A stretch of 64,000 nt of DNA from Acinetobacter zhairuonensis (GCF_022601715.1 NZ_JAKVIM010000004.1:124001-188000); one strand, 5' to 3'; numbered from the stretch's first letter, positions 27,061 to 36,613 are shown. Made by a program: numbers and translations. Notes: a model not told the origin generated them from the sequence alone.

Positions 27061-27090
27061 AAAAGCCTGACAGTTGTCAGGCTTTTTTTT
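27061..27090. terminator. Bidirectional terminator between the Smp-like gene and ppk
   Basis: AAAAGCCTGAC pairs with GTCAGGCTTTT around loop AGTT, followed by further T residues on the plus strand. The symmetric A and T runs serve both convergent genes. Confidence 0.88.
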
Positions 27091-27115
27091 ATCTCTTCTA
27101 CGAATATAAATACGC

Positions 27116-29176
27116 CTAAATTTTCTGCTGGCTCTTATTCATTAAAAATTCCTGCGCCGAATGTGGAATCTGTCCTTCAGGCGCTTGGGCTTTTAACCAC
27201 TCTCCAGAAGCTTGTAATTCCCAAGTTCCTTGTTGATCCGACAGATAGCTCAGTAAGCCATCTTGCAAAATCCGCTTTTTAATCTTCGGATCTAAAATCG
27301 GGAAACAGGTTTCGACCCGTGAAAATAAATTACGTCCCATCCAGTCAGCACTGGCACAGTACAATTTCTTTTCCCCACCCTGCTCAAAATAATACACGCG
27401 GGTATGTTCCAAAAAACGTCCCACAATTGATCGCACCCGAATATTTTCAGACAATCCTGCCAGTTGCGGCACCAGACAACATATGGAACGGATAATCAGG
27501 TCAATTTTCACCCCAGCCTGTGATGCTCGATACAGGGCCGTAATCAATTGCGGTTCGGTCAGGGCATTCACCTTGATGATAATGCGCGCGGTTTTGCCTG
27601 CTTGCGCATATTCAATTTCCTGCTCAATCAACTTGAGTAATTCAGCATGTAAGGTAAATGGCGCATGCAGCAAGGTTTTTAATTTTGCCATTTTTCCCAT
27701 GCCCGTCAGTTCTTGGAACATACGGTGTACATCTTCACAGATATCGGGTTGCGTGGTCATCAAGCCATAATCGGTATACAACTTGGCATTGCCCGCATGA
27801 TAGTTGCCAGTGCCTAAATGCACATAACGCACTAATTGCTGTTCTTCACGACGCACGATTAAAATCATTTTGGCATGGGTTTTATAACCCACAATGCCAT
27901 ACACCACCACTGCGCCTGCTTCTTGCAATACATTGGCAACGGTAATGTTGGACTCTTCATCAAAACGTGCACGAAGTTCAATTACCGCAGTGACTTCTTT
28001 ACCATTACGTGCCGCTTCTGCCAGCACTTGTACAATCTCGGAATCGGGTCCGCTGCGATACAAGGTCTGTTTAATTGCCAACACATTCGGATCTTTTGCA
28101 GCTTCGCGCAATAAACTGATCACAGGCTGAAAAGAATCGAAAGGATGATGCAATAACACATCGTCCTTCTTCAAAATATCAAAAATGGACTGTTGCTTAC
28201 GAAATACCTTTGGAATGACGGGATTAAACACAGGGTATTTTAAGTCAGGACGATTAAAATTGGTGCACAAGCGTGATAGATTAATCGGACCTTGAATTAA
28301 ATATAATTGTTGTTGATCTAAGTCAAATTGATCCAGCAAATAGTTCACAATTTCACATGGACAATCGTCTTCAATTTCTAACCGCACTGCACGCCCAAAT
28401 CGGCGCGAAGATAATTCATCTTTCAACGCGACTGCCAAATCATCGACATCTTCAGCCAAAATCAGGTCAGCATTACGGGTCACACGAAAAGCATAACACC
28501 CTGTGGCTTTCATCCCAGGAAACAAGTCACTGATATGTTGCTGAATAATGGCGGTCAGAAAAATTTGCTCTTCTTGCCCTTCCACACTTTCAGGCAAACT
28601 GATTAAACGGGGTAAAGAACGCGGTGCAGGTACAATCGCCAATTCTATCTCGCGTCCAAAGGCATCTTTACCTTCCAGACTGACAATAAAATTCAGGCTT
28701 TTATTGACCAAGCGTGGAAATGGATGTGATGGATCGAGGCTAATCGGGGTCAATACGGGTTGAACCTGTTTGGCAAAATACGCGGCAATCCACGCTTTAT
28801 GCTTTTCCAAGATGTCTTGGTACTGAATAAAATGAATGCCCAAACCCTGTAACTGCGGCAAAATGGCATGATTTAAAATATCGTACTGTTCTTGCACCGC
28901 CTGATGAACCCGTTGTGACAGCTCTGCCAACACCACATCGGTGGGAATTGCATCGGGCATGCGCGTCAGGGCGTTTAAATCCTGCTGCTTCATTAAACCC
29001 GCAACACGAATCTCAAAAAACTCGTCCAAATTGCGGGAAAAAATAATCAAAAAGTTGAGTCGCTCTAAAAGCGGTAAATCCGTATTTCGGGCTTGCGCCA
29101 AAACCCGTCGATTAAACTCCAATAATGCCAATTCACGATTAAAATAAGTTTCTGATGAATGTTGAAAATTTTCCAT
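27116..29176 (-). CDS. ppk: Polyphosphate kinase 1
   Basis: Reversibly polymerises the gamma-phosphate of ATP into inorganic polyphosphate at the inner membrane. The 686-aa protein has the N and head domains ([29 protein letters not shown] opens it), the [19 protein letters not shown] segment, the first phospholipase-D-like catalytic domain with [23 protein letters not shown] carrying the autophosphorylated His, and the second domain with [19 protein letters not shown]. Length and motifs are standard. A weak Pho-box half (29241-29251) and a small hairpin lie upstream, fitting possible PhoB control. Confidence 0.95.
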   Translation of the reverse strand: MENFQHSSETYFNRELALLEFNRRVLAQARNTDLPLLERLNFLIIFSRNLDEFFEIRVAGLMKQQDLNALTRMPDAIPTDVVLAELSQRVHQAVQEQYDILNHAILPQLQGLGIHFIQYQDILEKHKAWIAAYFAKQVQPVLTPISLDPSHPFPRLVNKSLNFIVSLEGKDAFGREIELAIVPAPRSLPRLISLPESVEGQEEQIFLTAIIQQHISDLFPGMKATGCYAFRVTRNADLILAEDVDDLAVALKDELSSRRFGRAVRLEIEDDCPCEIVNYLLDQFDLDQQQLYLIQGPINLSRLCTNFNRPDLKYPVFNPVIPKVFRKQQSIFDILKKDDVLLHHPFDSFQPVISLLREAAKDPNVLAIKQTLYRSGPDSEIVQVLAEAARNGKEVTAVIELRARFDEESNITVANVLQEAGAVVVYGIVGYKTHAKMILIVRREEQQLVRYVHLGTGNYHAGNAKLYTDYGLMTTQPDICEDVHRMFQELTGMGKMAKLKTLLHAPFTLHAELLKLIEQEIEYAQAGKTARIIIKVNALTEPQLITALYRASQAGVKIDLIIRSICCLVPQLAGLSENIRVRSIVGRFLEHTRVYYFEQGGEKKLYCASADWMGRNLFSRVETCFPILDPKIKKRILQDGLLSYLSDQQGTWELQASGEWLKAQAPEGQIPHSAQEFLMNKSQQKI

Positions 29177-29190
29177 TTTCTCTCAATATG

Positions 29191-29251
29191 GTTGATTTTT
29201 TATCAACACTTTACCCTCTGTGCTTGGCATCTTAGATTGGGTTTATGACGG
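29191..29251 (-). promoter_or_regulatory. ppk leader: hairpin and possible Pho-box half-site
   Basis: Read on the minus strand, CCGTCATAAAC (29241-29251) matches 9 of 11 positions of the Pho-box unit CTGTCATAAAT, but the neighbouring unit is poor. Closer to the start codon is a perfect small hairpin, GTTGAT-A5-ATCAAC (29191-29207), just before the ribosome site. Both could regulate ppk; neither is certain. Confidence 0.3.
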
Positions 29252-29330
29252 TTGTGTTACACTCAAAAAAAACCCGATGCACTGCCTATTTTTTATACTT
29301 AATGTTAAAATTTTATCAAATTTTGAGAAT

Positions 29331-30296
29331 TTAAATCGAATGCTGCTGTGTTTCTGACTTCTGCGGTGAGTTTTTTCTCGCCCAATAGGTGGCCAATAAA
29401 GGACCTGAAATATTATGCCACAAACTAAAAATAGCACTGGGTAATGCAGTCAGAGGGGCTGTCGCAAAATGAACTGCTGCCAATGCCACGCCTAAGCCTG
29501 AGTTTTGCATCCCGACTTCTATTGCCACAGCCTTACTATCGGTATACGTTAAACGCAAAAAGCGGCTGCTCCAGAACCCTATCAAATATCCTAAGCCATT
29601 ATGCAGGGCAACCACCGCAAAGATGAGTAAGCCAGAATGTAAGATCTGCGCTTTACTGCCGCCAATAATCGCCGCCACAATCAACACAATCGCAATAACC
29701 GAAATCAGCGGCATCACCTGAATATACTGTTGCGCCTGCTGCTTGAACAAACTGCGAATCACCAAACCTAAAACTATCGGCAACAACACCACTTGTAAAA
29801 TGGAGCTCAGCATCGACCATGCATTAATTTCAATCCATTGGCTCGCCAACAGATAGAAAATAAAGGGCGTCAGCACAGGTGCCAATAAAGTCGATACCGC
29901 AGTGCAAGCCACAGACAGCGCGGTATTGCCCTTTGCCATATAGGTAATCACATTGGAAGCCGTTCCCCCTGGGCAACAACCGACCAAAATTACCCCAACC
30001 GCAAGTTCAGCAGGCAACTGAAATACTATGCACAGCAGATAAGCCAAGATGGGCATTACCACAAACTGCGCCACCACACCCACGCACACGGCTTTCGGGG
30101 TTTGCAATACCGCTTTAAAATCGTCGAGCTGCATGGTCATGCCCATTCCCAGCATAATAATGCCAAGCATCCACGGGATATAGGCTTTGAGCCAAACAAA
30201 GGCTTCGGGCAGAATCAACGCGATGCCTGCAAATAACACCACCCACAAGGCAAAAGTTTTCTGAATAAAACGGCTCAATTGCAAAAATGCAGACAT
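29331..30296 (-). CDS. Bile acid:sodium symporter family (BASS) transporter
   Basis: A 321-aa inner-membrane protein with about ten predicted helices of the BASS fold. Characteristic segments are MLGIIMLGMGMTMQLDDFKAVLQTPK near residue 48, the GCCPGGTASNVITYMAKGNTALSVACTAVSTLLAP crossover region and EVGMQNSGLGVALAAVHF. Bacterial members carry diverse organic anions with sodium (for example pantoate or 2-keto acids), so the substrate is not assigned. ATG 30296 is preferred over an upstream TTG on spacing from GAG. It lies 53 bp downstream of pncA on the same strand. Confidence 0.85.
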   Translation of the reverse strand: MSAFLQLSRFIQKTFALWVVLFAGIALILPEAFVWLKAYIPWMLGIIMLGMGMTMQLDDFKAVLQTPKAVCVGVVAQFVVMPILAYLLCIVFQLPAELAVGVILVGCCPGGTASNVITYMAKGNTALSVACTAVSTLLAPVLTPFIFYLLASQWIEINAWSMLSSILQVVLLPIVLGLVIRSLFKQQAQQYIQVMPLISVIAIVLIVAAIIGGSKAQILHSGLLIFAVVALHNGLGYLIGFWSSRFLRLTYTDSKAVAIEVGMQNSGLGVALAAVHFATAPLTALPSAIFSLWHNISGPLLATYWARKNSPQKSETQQHSI

Positions 30297-30349
30297 GCGC
30301 AAACTCAACAGCTGGACAAAGGGAAAATCAGATCAGCAACAGTATCAGC

Positions 30350-30979
30350 TTATGCTGCAGCAAAAATATCTTTTAGATAAATCCGCTTTACTCCCGCAGC
30401 TAACATATCTTGCCAAACGTGTTGCAGCGAGCCATTCAAGTCAATCGCCTTGGTGGCATCCGCAATAACATAGGTTTTAAAACCCAACTGGCTGGCATCA
30501 ATGGCTGTCCACGCCACGCAAAAATCTGTCGCAATCCCCACGATATAGACCGTGTCGATACCCCGTGCTGTTAAATAGCCTGCCAGACCAGTTGTAGTTT
30601 GACGATCGGCTTCCATAAAGGCCGAATAGCTATCAATATCGCGATGGGTACCTTTACGAATAATTAACTGGGCTTGAGGTAAATCAAGATCGGGATGAAA
30701 ATCGGCATCATGACTGCCTTGTACACAATGCGCAGGCCACAATACCTGTGTGCCATAAGGCAGTTGAATCTGCTCAAAAGCCTGTTTACCAACATGATTC
30801 TCTGCAAAAGAAATATGCTGTGCAGGATGCCAGTCTTGAGTCAAAATGATTTGCTCAAAATAAGCACCCAGTTGATTAATTTTTGGAATAATTTGGTCCG
30901 CATGGGCAACTGCTAGATTTCCGCCAGGGGTAAATCCATTTTGTACATCCACGACAATCAGGGCTTTCTTGTTTTGCAT
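30350..30979 (-). CDS. pncA: Nicotinamidase/pyrazinamidase
   Basis: Deamidates nicotinamide to nicotinate, feeding pncB. The 209-aa isochorismatase-fold protein shows the catalytic Asp in VVDVQNGFTPGGNL, the metal ligands in LTQDWHPAQHISF, the catalytic Lys region LIIRKGTHRDIDSYSAF and the nucleophile Cys in VGIATDFCVAWTA. ATG 30979 gives the usual N-terminus; earlier in-frame starts add sequence not seen in the family, although the ribosome site here is weak. It probably shares a transcript with the BASS transporter downstream. Confidence 0.92.
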   Translation of the reverse strand: MQNKKALIVVDVQNGFTPGGNLAVAHADQIIPKINQLGAYFEQIILTQDWHPAQHISFAENHVGKQAFEQIQLPYGTQVLWPAHCVQGSHDADFHPDLDLPQAQLIIRKGTHRDIDSYSAFMEADRQTTTGLAGYLTARGIDTVYIVGIATDFCVAWTAIDASQLGFKTYVIADATKAIDLNGSLQHVWQDMLAAGVKRIYLKDIFAAA

Positions 30980-31083
30980 GTCGGTGTGGCTCGCTGTTTG
31001 TTTTTGATTGTGGGCTAGCATATAACAAAACCACAGCCTTGTAGTGAACGAAGTCGTCTCCATCCATCGCTTCGCTACAAAAG

Positions 31084-31108
31084 CAAATAGCCCGTCATAA
31101 CGGGCTAT
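31084..31108 (-). terminator. Hairpin downstream of the MhpT-like gene
   Basis: ATAGCCCGT pairs with ACGGGCTAT around loop CATA, 20 bp past the stop of the gene at 31128. On the minus strand it leads into TTTGCTTTTG, a moderate T-run. Confidence 0.65.
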
Positions 31109-31127
31109 CCATGAAGCATAATATTGA

Positions 31128-32339
31128 TTAAGCTGTAGTTTTTTGTAGTCGCTGTACCAAAATCAACATCAACAACGCTGAAATCACAATACATGGGATG
31201 GCTGCGGACACTACGCCTGTTGCACCAAAGCCTGCGGCGAGCAATTGCCCTGCAATGGTCGGACCTAGCATCGCACCAATACGTCCCACTGCCGAAGCCA
31301 TGCCCACACCTGTACCGCGTAATTCTGTTGGGTAAACAATACTACCGAAAGCATAGAGTACGCCCTGACAACCAATCACGAATGCGCCGACCAATGCCGA
31401 TGCCAAATACATTTGCGTAAGCGAAGCGGCTGCATTCAGTGCAAATAGACCTGCTAAAATGCCGCCATACATTAACAAAATGACATAGGCTTTTTTCCAG
31501 CGGTCAGTCAGCATGCCTAAAATAACCGTACCGACTGTCGCACTTAACATAAAGTAAAACTGTGCCGTACTGCCTTCTTTGCGAGAAAAGCCGAGTTCCA
31601 TAAACAAAGACGGTAACCAGCTCAGCATGATGTACACCACCATCAAGGTGAAGAAATAGCTCACCCAGATTAAGCCTGTACGCATCAGATTATGTCGATT
31701 AAACAAATCTTGAAAAGTGGCTGGTGCCGCAGTGTTATCTTCAGCGCGGGTTTGTGCTTTTAAGAATTCACGCGACTCAGGTAAAAACTTGATCATGATT
31801 GGCAGCACAATGATCGGAAGCAGTCCACCCAAATAGAAAATGTTTTTCCAATTCGAACCAAAATCCAGACTGGCGATATAGGATAAAATAGCGGCACCCA
31901 TAGGCATACCACAATACATCAACCCAACCGCACGCCCACGCTTTTCAGGACTCACCGCTTCGGAAGCCAATGTAATCAATAACGGCATGGCGGCACCTAA
32001 GCCCGCACCCGCCAAAAAACGGACCAGCAATAAACTATAAAAACTGTTGACCCATACCGTACATAAGGTAAAGACCGCAAACACCGCAACCGACCAGACT
32101 AATACGGTTTTACGTCCTATACGGTCTGCAAAACGTCCGCCGACCAAAGCCCCAGGCAAAAGACCTAAAATGCCCGCACTAAAAAAAACGCCCAACTGGG
32201 AACTGTCTAAGGCAAAATGTTCACGAATCCCTGCTGCGGCAATCCCTGCTGCCTGAATATCCAACCCTTCAATGACAGCAATTAAAAAGCAAATGGCAAC
32301 CGTAATGACTGAGTGCTGCTTGTCTGATGATGCATTCAT
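31128..32339 (-). CDS. MFS aromatic-acid transporter, MhpT-like (AAHS family)
   Basis: A 403-aa, twelve-helix major facilitator. It resembles the aromatic acid:H+ symporters, especially the 3-hydroxyphenylpropionate carrier MhpT: FLIAVIEGLDIQAAGIAAAGI in helix 1 (with the conserved Asp), GILGLLPGALVGGRFADRIGRK (loop 2-3 motif), GLMYCGMPMGAAIL in helix 5, and a helix-8 to helix-11 region with LYAFGSIVYPTELRGTGVGMASAVGRIGAM. No catabolic genes for aromatic acids are adjacent, so the substrate is a family-level guess. It starts next to a 626-bp gap with operator-like repeats. Confidence 0.82.
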   Translation of the reverse strand: MNASSDKQHSVITVAICFLIAVIEGLDIQAAGIAAAGIREHFALDSSQLGVFFSAGILGLLPGALVGGRFADRIGRKTVLVWSVAVFAVFTLCTVWVNSFYSLLLVRFLAGAGLGAAMPLLITLASEAVSPEKRGRAVGLMYCGMPMGAAILSYIASLDFGSNWKNIFYLGGLLPIIVLPIMIKFLPESREFLKAQTRAEDNTAAPATFQDLFNRHNLMRTGLIWVSYFFTLMVVYIMLSWLPSLFMELGFSRKEGSTAQFYFMLSATVGTVILGMLTDRWKKAYVILLMYGGILAGLFALNAAASLTQMYLASALVGAFVIGCQGVLYAFGSIVYPTELRGTGVGMASAVGRIGAMLGPTIAGQLLAAGFGATGVVSAAIPCIVISALLMLILVQRLQKTTA

Positions 32340-32512
32340 CTCAAAATCCTTGTTCTAACCCCTCCAACCAGCAATCATCATCTGTGAAGCACGCATTTTA
32401 ATTAACTCGTCTTAAGTGGAAGATTTTTGGTCTTTTTTTATCGATTAAGAGATAAATCACATTTTATGCGTTCAGTCGGTCTAGTCGTAAAAACAATTAA
32501 TTCAAATGAAAT

Positions 32513-32529
32513 TTGACTAAATTAGTCAA
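32513..32529. promoter_or_regulatory. Palindromic operator candidate
   Basis: TTGACTAA-A-TTAGTCAA is a perfect 8-bp inverted repeat with one central base, 174 bp upstream of the MhpT-like gene. Its TTTGACTAAA core recurs at about 32803-32812 in the same gap. It is shaped like a dimeric regulator site; the regulator is unknown. Confidence 0.5.
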
Positions 32530-32650
32530 CAATTCAACATAACATGAAGCACTTAGCATAGCGTTTCAGAATATTGAGTTATCGTTAAAATTTATGATTG
32601 GCGTTATATTTAGGGATCATTTAGCTCAAATTTATGCAGACCAAATAGTG

Positions 32651-32686
32651 CTATAAACTCTTGATTAAGTCCTATAAGCTCTTAAT
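32651..32686 (+). repeat. Direct repeat with 21-bp phase
   Basis: CTATAAACTCTTGAT (32651-32665) and CTATAAGCTCTTAAT (32672-32686) agree at 13 of 15 positions, and their starts are 21 bp apart, two helical turns. That suits two regulator subunits on one DNA face. Function unknown. Confidence 0.55.
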
Positions 32687-32965
32687 CTTGTTTATTTTTC
32701 TACAATCAATCTTTAAAAAATAAAATTTCGGTTGGCAGTTTAAAACTGTATTTTGTAATTTTACTGCAATTTATTTTTGCTTTTTTTAAAGTTTTGAGTC
32801 GCTTTGACTAAAGCATATTGTTCTTCATCGCTTGTTCAGTCATAATTTGCGTAAGCATTATTCAATTCGCCATAATCTTATTGAAATTGCTATAAATCAA
32901 AATACGCACCCATCCACCTCACGTTTTTCACCTCACTGGATGGACAAATAGGATATTTTTTCAAA

Positions 32966-33865
32966 ATGACTCAGCAAGCACAGATCATTCAAGGCTCAAT
33001 AGTCGCAATCGTCACCCCAATGTTTGAAGATGGCAGCGTAGATTGGAAGGGTCTTGAGAAGCTCGTTGAGTGGCACATAGAACAGGGAACAAATAGTATT
33101 GTTGCAGTTGGAACAACTGGTGAAGCTTCTACATTAAGCATGGCTGAACATACACAAGTGATTAAAGAAGTCATTCGTGTAGCGAACAAACGTATTCCGA
33201 TTATTGCTGGCACTGGTGCAAACTCAACACGCGAAGCGATTGAACTGACAAAAGAAGCAAAACAACTGGGTGCTGACGCAGCGCTATTGGTCACCCCTTA
33301 CTACAATAAACCTACCCAAGAAGGCTTATATCAGCATTATAAAGCAATTGCTGAAGCTGTTGATTTACCTCAAATCCTGTATAACGTACCTGGTCGTACT
33401 GGCGTCGACTTGGCGAATGAAACCGTCATTCGCCTTGCAGATATCCCTCAAATTGTTGGGATTAAAGATGCCACAGGTGATGTTCCGCGTGGTCAAGCGC
33501 TAATTAAAGGCTTAGCTGGCAAAGACATGCTCGTGTACTCAGGTGATGATGCAACTGCATACCAGTTAATCGAACATGGTGCTAAAGGTAACATTTCGGT
33601 AACTGCAAACGTTGCACCGAAACAAATGAGCGAAGTGTGTGCTGTTGCAATTGCAGGTGATGCTGCGCGTGCAGAAGAACTGAATGCGCAAGTTGCAAAT
33701 TTACACAATATTCTATTTTGTGAATCGAACCCAATTCCTGTGAAATGGGCGCTACACGAAATGGGCTTAATTGGTACGGGCATTCGCTTACCATTAACAC
33801 CTCTTGCAGAACAATACCGCGCACCGCTTCGTGAAGCGTTGGTTGCGACAGGTATAATCAAATAA
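32966..33865 (+). CDS. dapA: 4-hydroxy-tetrahydrodipicolinate synthase
   Basis: Condenses pyruvate with aspartate semialdehyde, the first committed step to diaminopimelate and lysine. The 299-aa TIM-barrel enzyme shows VAIVTPMFEDGSVDW near the start, GTTGEASTLS (phosphate-type loop), VTPYYNKPTQEG with the catalytic Tyr, YNVPGRTGVDL, and the Schiff-base Lys167 in GIKDATGD. It is followed by bamC after 13 bp and then purC, a gene order known from several gammaproteobacteria. Confidence 0.96.
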   Translation: MTQQAQIIQGSIVAIVTPMFEDGSVDWKGLEKLVEWHIEQGTNSIVAVGTTGEASTLSMAEHTQVIKEVIRVANKRIPIIAGTGANSTREAIELTKEAKQLGADAALLVTPYYNKPTQEGLYQHYKAIAEAVDLPQILYNVPGRTGVDLANETVIRLADIPQIVGIKDATGDVPRGQALIKGLAGKDMLVYSGDDATAYQLIEHGAKGNISVTANVAPKQMSEVCAVAIAGDAARAEELNAQVANLHNILFCESNPIPVKWALHEMGLIGTGIRLPLTPLAEQYRAPLREALVATGIIK

Positions 33866-33878
33866 AGAGCACTATATT

Positions 33879-34487
33879 ATGCAGTTACGTTTAGGTTTAA
33901 CCCTTGCACTTTCAGTATTCAGTTTAGCGGGTTGTAGTTCACTGGCAGTTAGCAACAAATCTTTGAACTATAAAGAAACAGCAACCCTCGAACCTCTACA
34001 ATATCCTGAAGGGTCAATGGTTCGTCCAGCAACGCCACTGTATCCAGCACCAACGGTTGAACCACTTGCGATTCAACATGCGCCAAAGCTTGAAAATAGC
34101 AAGGGCAACCGTTTTGCTCTGCCTCGCCCAGATGTTGCTGCGCCAAACAGCTCAACAACCGCTGCTTCAGAACAAAATGCTGTGCTCGGTCGTCCGCAAT
34201 TATTGACTGATGGAAATCAAAATCCATTGCTCAAAATTGACGGAAATTCTGATACAATTTGGCAGTATACACTTGCCACGCTCAGCAGCCTGAACCAGAA
34301 CATTGTAGGTCAAAGTAAAAACCGTTACGAAGTAACGCTTAAAATCGATCAGCAGATCTACGTACTACGACTTACATCAATAGGTTCAAGTCATAACTTG
34401 GCAGTGTTTAATGCCGATAACAGCTTTGCAGATAAAGAAAAAGCTGCAGAACTGTTAACCCAGATTTACCAAAACTGGCCGGCCTAG
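33879..34487 (+). CDS. bamC: BamC/NlpB-like lipoprotein
   Basis: A 202-aa lipoprotein: the signal peptide ends FSLAGC (Cys19), and the mature chain begins with an extended, proline-rich segment containing YPEGSMVRPATPLYP, like the BamC N-terminal lasso that contacts BamD. One compact C-terminal domain (residues about 120-200) follows, so the protein is shorter than enterobacterial BamC, which has two domains. Context is decisive: the gene sits directly between dapA and purC, as nlpB/bamC does elsewhere. It probably assists outer-membrane protein assembly. Confidence 0.75.
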   Translation: MQLRLGLTLALSVFSLAGCSSLAVSNKSLNYKETATLEPLQYPEGSMVRPATPLYPAPTVEPLAIQHAPKLENSKGNRFALPRPDVAAPNSSTTAASEQNAVLGRPQLLTDGNQNPLLKIDGNSDTIWQYTLATLSSLNQNIVGQSKNRYEVTLKIDQQIYVLRLTSIGSSHNLAVFNADNSFADKEKAAELLTQIYQNWPA

Positions 34488-34509
34488 ATCATACTAGGCA
34501 TTTTTTTTT
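34482..34509 (+). terminator. Terminator overlapping the bamC stop codon
   Basis: GCCTAG-ATCATA-CTAGGC is followed by A and nine T residues. The left arm contains the TAG stop of bamC, so the stem cannot form while a ribosome finishes the gene. It separates dapA-bamC from purC (start 34525), which then needs its own promoter or read-through. Confidence 0.8.
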
Positions 34510-34524
34510 GCAAAAGGTTCCCCC

Positions 34525-35244
34525 ATGTTAAAACAAACCTTGCTCTATACTGGTAAAGCGAAATCTGTGTATGAAACAGATAGTCAAGACCACCTGATTT
34601 TAGTATTTCGTGATGATGCCTCTGCGTTCAATGGCGAAAAAATCGAACAACTAGATCGTAAAGGCAAGGTGAACAACCGTTTTAACGCCTTTATCATGGA
34701 GCAACTGGCTGCTGCTGGCATTGAAACTCATTTTGAAAAATTACTTTCTCCAACTGAAGTGTTGGTAAAGAAATTAGACATGATTCCTGTGGAATGTGTG
34801 ATTCGTAACTATGCAGCGGGTTCATTGTGCCGTCGCTTAGGTGTTGAAGAAGGCAAAGAACTCACTCCTCCAACATTCGAATTGTTCTTCAAAGACGATG
34901 CGCTTGGCGATCCAATGGTCAATGAATCTCAAGCGATTGCTTTAGGTTGGGCAACTGCTCCGCAACTTGAAAAAATGAAAGAACTCACTTACCAAGTGAA
35001 CAACGTTCTTAAAGCGCTTTTCGACAAAGGCAACATGATTTTGGTCGACTTCAAACTTGAGTTTGGTGTATTCCATGACCGTATCGTGTTAGGTGACGAA
35101 TTCTCTCCAGACGGTTGCCGTCTATGGGACAAAGACACCAAGAAAAAATTAGACAAAGACCGTTTCCGCCAAGGTTTAGGTGGTGTGGTTGAAGCTTATG
35201 AAGAAGTTGCTACACGTATTGGCATCGATCTTTCAGACATCTAA
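34525..35244 (+). CDS. purC: Phosphoribosylaminoimidazole-succinocarboxamide synthase
   Basis: Purine biosynthesis step joining aspartate to CAIR. The 239-aa protein has [12 protein letters not shown] at the start, [12 protein letters not shown], the [20 protein letters not shown] core, the substrate loop [12 protein letters not shown], and LVDFKLEFG followed by [15 protein letters not shown]. The length is standard. AAAGG lies 7 bases upstream of the ATG. It starts 15 bases after the terminator that overlaps bamC. Confidence 0.96.
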   Translation: MLKQTLLYTGKAKSVYETDSQDHLILVFRDDASAFNGEKIEQLDRKGKVNNRFNAFIMEQLAAAGIETHFEKLLSPTEVLVKKLDMIPVECVIRNYAAGSLCRRLGVEEGKELTPPTFELFFKDDALGDPMVNESQAIALGWATAPQLEKMKELTYQVNNVLKALFDKGNMILVDFKLEFGVFHDRIVLGDEFSPDGCRLWDKDTKKKLDKDRFRQGLGGVVEAYEEVATRIGIDLSDI

Positions 35245-35265
35245 TCCTGTCTCAAGCTTCAAAAT

Positions 35266-35295
35266 AAAAAACCGAGTCTGATGGCTCGGTTTTTT
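35266..35295 (+). terminator. Terminator of purC (bidirectional in form)
   Basis: AAAAAACCGAG pairs with CTCGGTTTTTT around an 8-base loop, 22 bp after the purC stop. The A-run on the left would also serve the Lrp gene ending at 35360. Confidence 0.88.
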
Positions 35296-35359
35296 ATGCG
35301 TTGAATTAAATACTTTCCACTTTCTATAACTTTAATTGAATCTGATCAATCTTCTTTTT

Positions 35360-35818
35360 TTATACTTGGACACGTAAATCTTTGGTGGTGTCCATCACCA
35401 ATAAACTGGTAATTGATGAAATGGATGGAATGGTACCTAAGACATCGGTATGAAACTTTTTATAGGATTTAATATCCGTCACTTCAACCCTGAGTAAATA
35501 CTCCACCGCTCCAGTAATGGTGTGACATTCAGTGACTTCAGGTGCGCTATCAATCACGTCTTCGAAATGCTTTAAACATGCCTTGGAATGACTCGACAAG
35601 CCAATGGTCACATAGACGATCAAGCCAATACCTAACAGGGAACGATCTATAATGGCTTTATAACCCTTGATCACGCCCCTTTTTTCTAATTCCTGTACCC
35701 GTCTTAGACAGGCAGATGCAGACAAACCGACACGTTCTGCAAGTTTGGCATTGGTGATATGTGCATCGCTTTCAAGCTCACACAATATTCTTCGGTCTAA
35801 GCGGTCTAATTCAATCAT
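35360..35818 (-). CDS. Lrp/AsnC family transcriptional regulator
   Basis: A 152-aa regulator. The N-terminal helix-turn-helix (DRLDRRILCELESDAHITNAKLAERVGLSASACLRRVQELEKRGVIKGY) is followed by the RAM ligand domain with VTECHTITGAVEYLLRVEV. It is divergent from a LysE-family exporter across a 94-bp gap, an arrangement in which the Lrp protein typically senses an amino acid and induces the exporter. The ligand is not known; a basic amino acid is likely given the arginine/lysine-type importer 1 kb away. Confidence 0.87.
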   Translation of the reverse strand: MIELDRLDRRILCELESDAHITNAKLAERVGLSASACLRRVQELEKRGVIKGYKAIIDRSLLGIGLIVYVTIGLSSHSKACLKHFEDVIDSAPEVTECHTITGAVEYLLRVEVTDIKSYKKFHTDVLGTIPSISSITSLLVMDTTKDLRVQV

Positions 35819-35912
35819 TTATTGCAGTTTATTTAAATTTTAAGCTCAATATACAATCAAATTGTGTCTATTCAACAATAAAATTCTTTTTTATTTTCCG
35901 TTTTATATCCGC

Positions 35913-36527
35913 ATGAACAGCAGCCTTTTTATCTCTTATTTGCTTTTTTGTTTGGTCATGACCAGTACCCCCGGTCCCAATAATGCCTTGGTCATGCTTT
36001 CAGGTGCACGTTTTGGACTCAAGAAAACCCTGCCTTTAATTTTAGGCATTGCCTGTGGTGTCGCCTTACAACTGATCGCGATTGGGATGGGACTGAATCA
36101 AATGTTTCTATGGTTCCCTAAGCTTCAATTGCTCTTAAGTCTGATCGGAACCGCCTATATTTTGTGGCTGGCATGGAAAATTGCGATGAGTAGTCCGCTA
36201 CAGATCAAGCTTGAAGAAAAACCCGCCATGGGCTTTGTACAAGGCGCAATTTTTCAGTGGGTCAACCCCAAAGCATGGATCATGTCGATCAGCACCATTG
36301 CCACCTACTTTGCGGTCAACCATCAATTTAGTGCCATTGTGTATGCTGCCTTAATTTTGCTCTTGATTTCAATTCCATGTGTCGGCATTTGGGCGGTTGC
36401 AGGCAAGTTTTTACGTCGTCTACTCATGCAGCCCAAATTTTCCTTCATTTTCAATCTCAGTATGGCACTCGCTTTGCTGGTCGCAGTCTTACCTGCTTGC
36501 TTACAATTTATCAAACTGCATGCTTAA
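35913..36527 (+). CDS. LysE/RhtB-family amino-acid exporter
   Basis: A 204-aa inner-membrane protein with six predicted helices. The LysE/RhtB signature TPGPNNALVMLSGARFGLKKTLPLILGIACGVAL spans residues about 20-53, and GAIFQWVNPKAWIMSISTIATY marks the central helices. ATG 35913 is chosen over a longer in-frame start beginning in the promoter region, which would add 17 residues not typical of the family. It is divergent from an Lrp-type gene, probably its regulator, and lies just upstream of an ArtJQMP-type importer. Substrate unproven. Confidence 0.85.
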   Translation: MNSSLFISYLLFCLVMTSTPGPNNALVMLSGARFGLKKTLPLILGIACGVALQLIAIGMGLNQMFLWFPKLQLLLSLIGTAYILWLAWKIAMSSPLQIKLEEKPAMGFVQGAIFQWVNPKAWIMSISTIATYFAVNHQFSAIVYAALILLLISIPCVGIWAVAGKFLRRLLMQPKFSFIFNLSMALALLVAVLPACLQFIKLHA

Positions 36528-36589
36528 ATCGCTGATTGGATATACATTTGAGTAAGATTATTAAGTAAAACTGTAAAAAAAAGCAGCAA

Positions 36590-36613
36590 CTGTGTACGCC
36601 ATAGCGTACACAG
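36590..36613. terminator. Hairpin after the LysE gene
   Basis: CTGTGTACGC-CATA-GCGTACACAG, perfect 10-bp arms, 62 bp past the LysE stop. The plus side has only ATTTTT after 10 bases, and the minus side has T8 after 7 bases. A terminator is plausible but not canonical. Confidence 0.4.

Larger units (their letters stand above)
32340..32965. other. 626-bp regulatory gap between the MhpT-like gene and dapA
   Basis: Very AT-rich and without a credible gene. It carries a 17-bp palindrome (32513-32529), a 15-bp direct repeat with 21-bp period (32651-32686), a small hairpin GCTTT-GACT-AAAGC (near 32801-32814) and a pyrimidine-rich leader before dapA. It must hold two divergent promoters. The length is unusual compared with the other gaps in the window. 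Confidence 0.6.
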
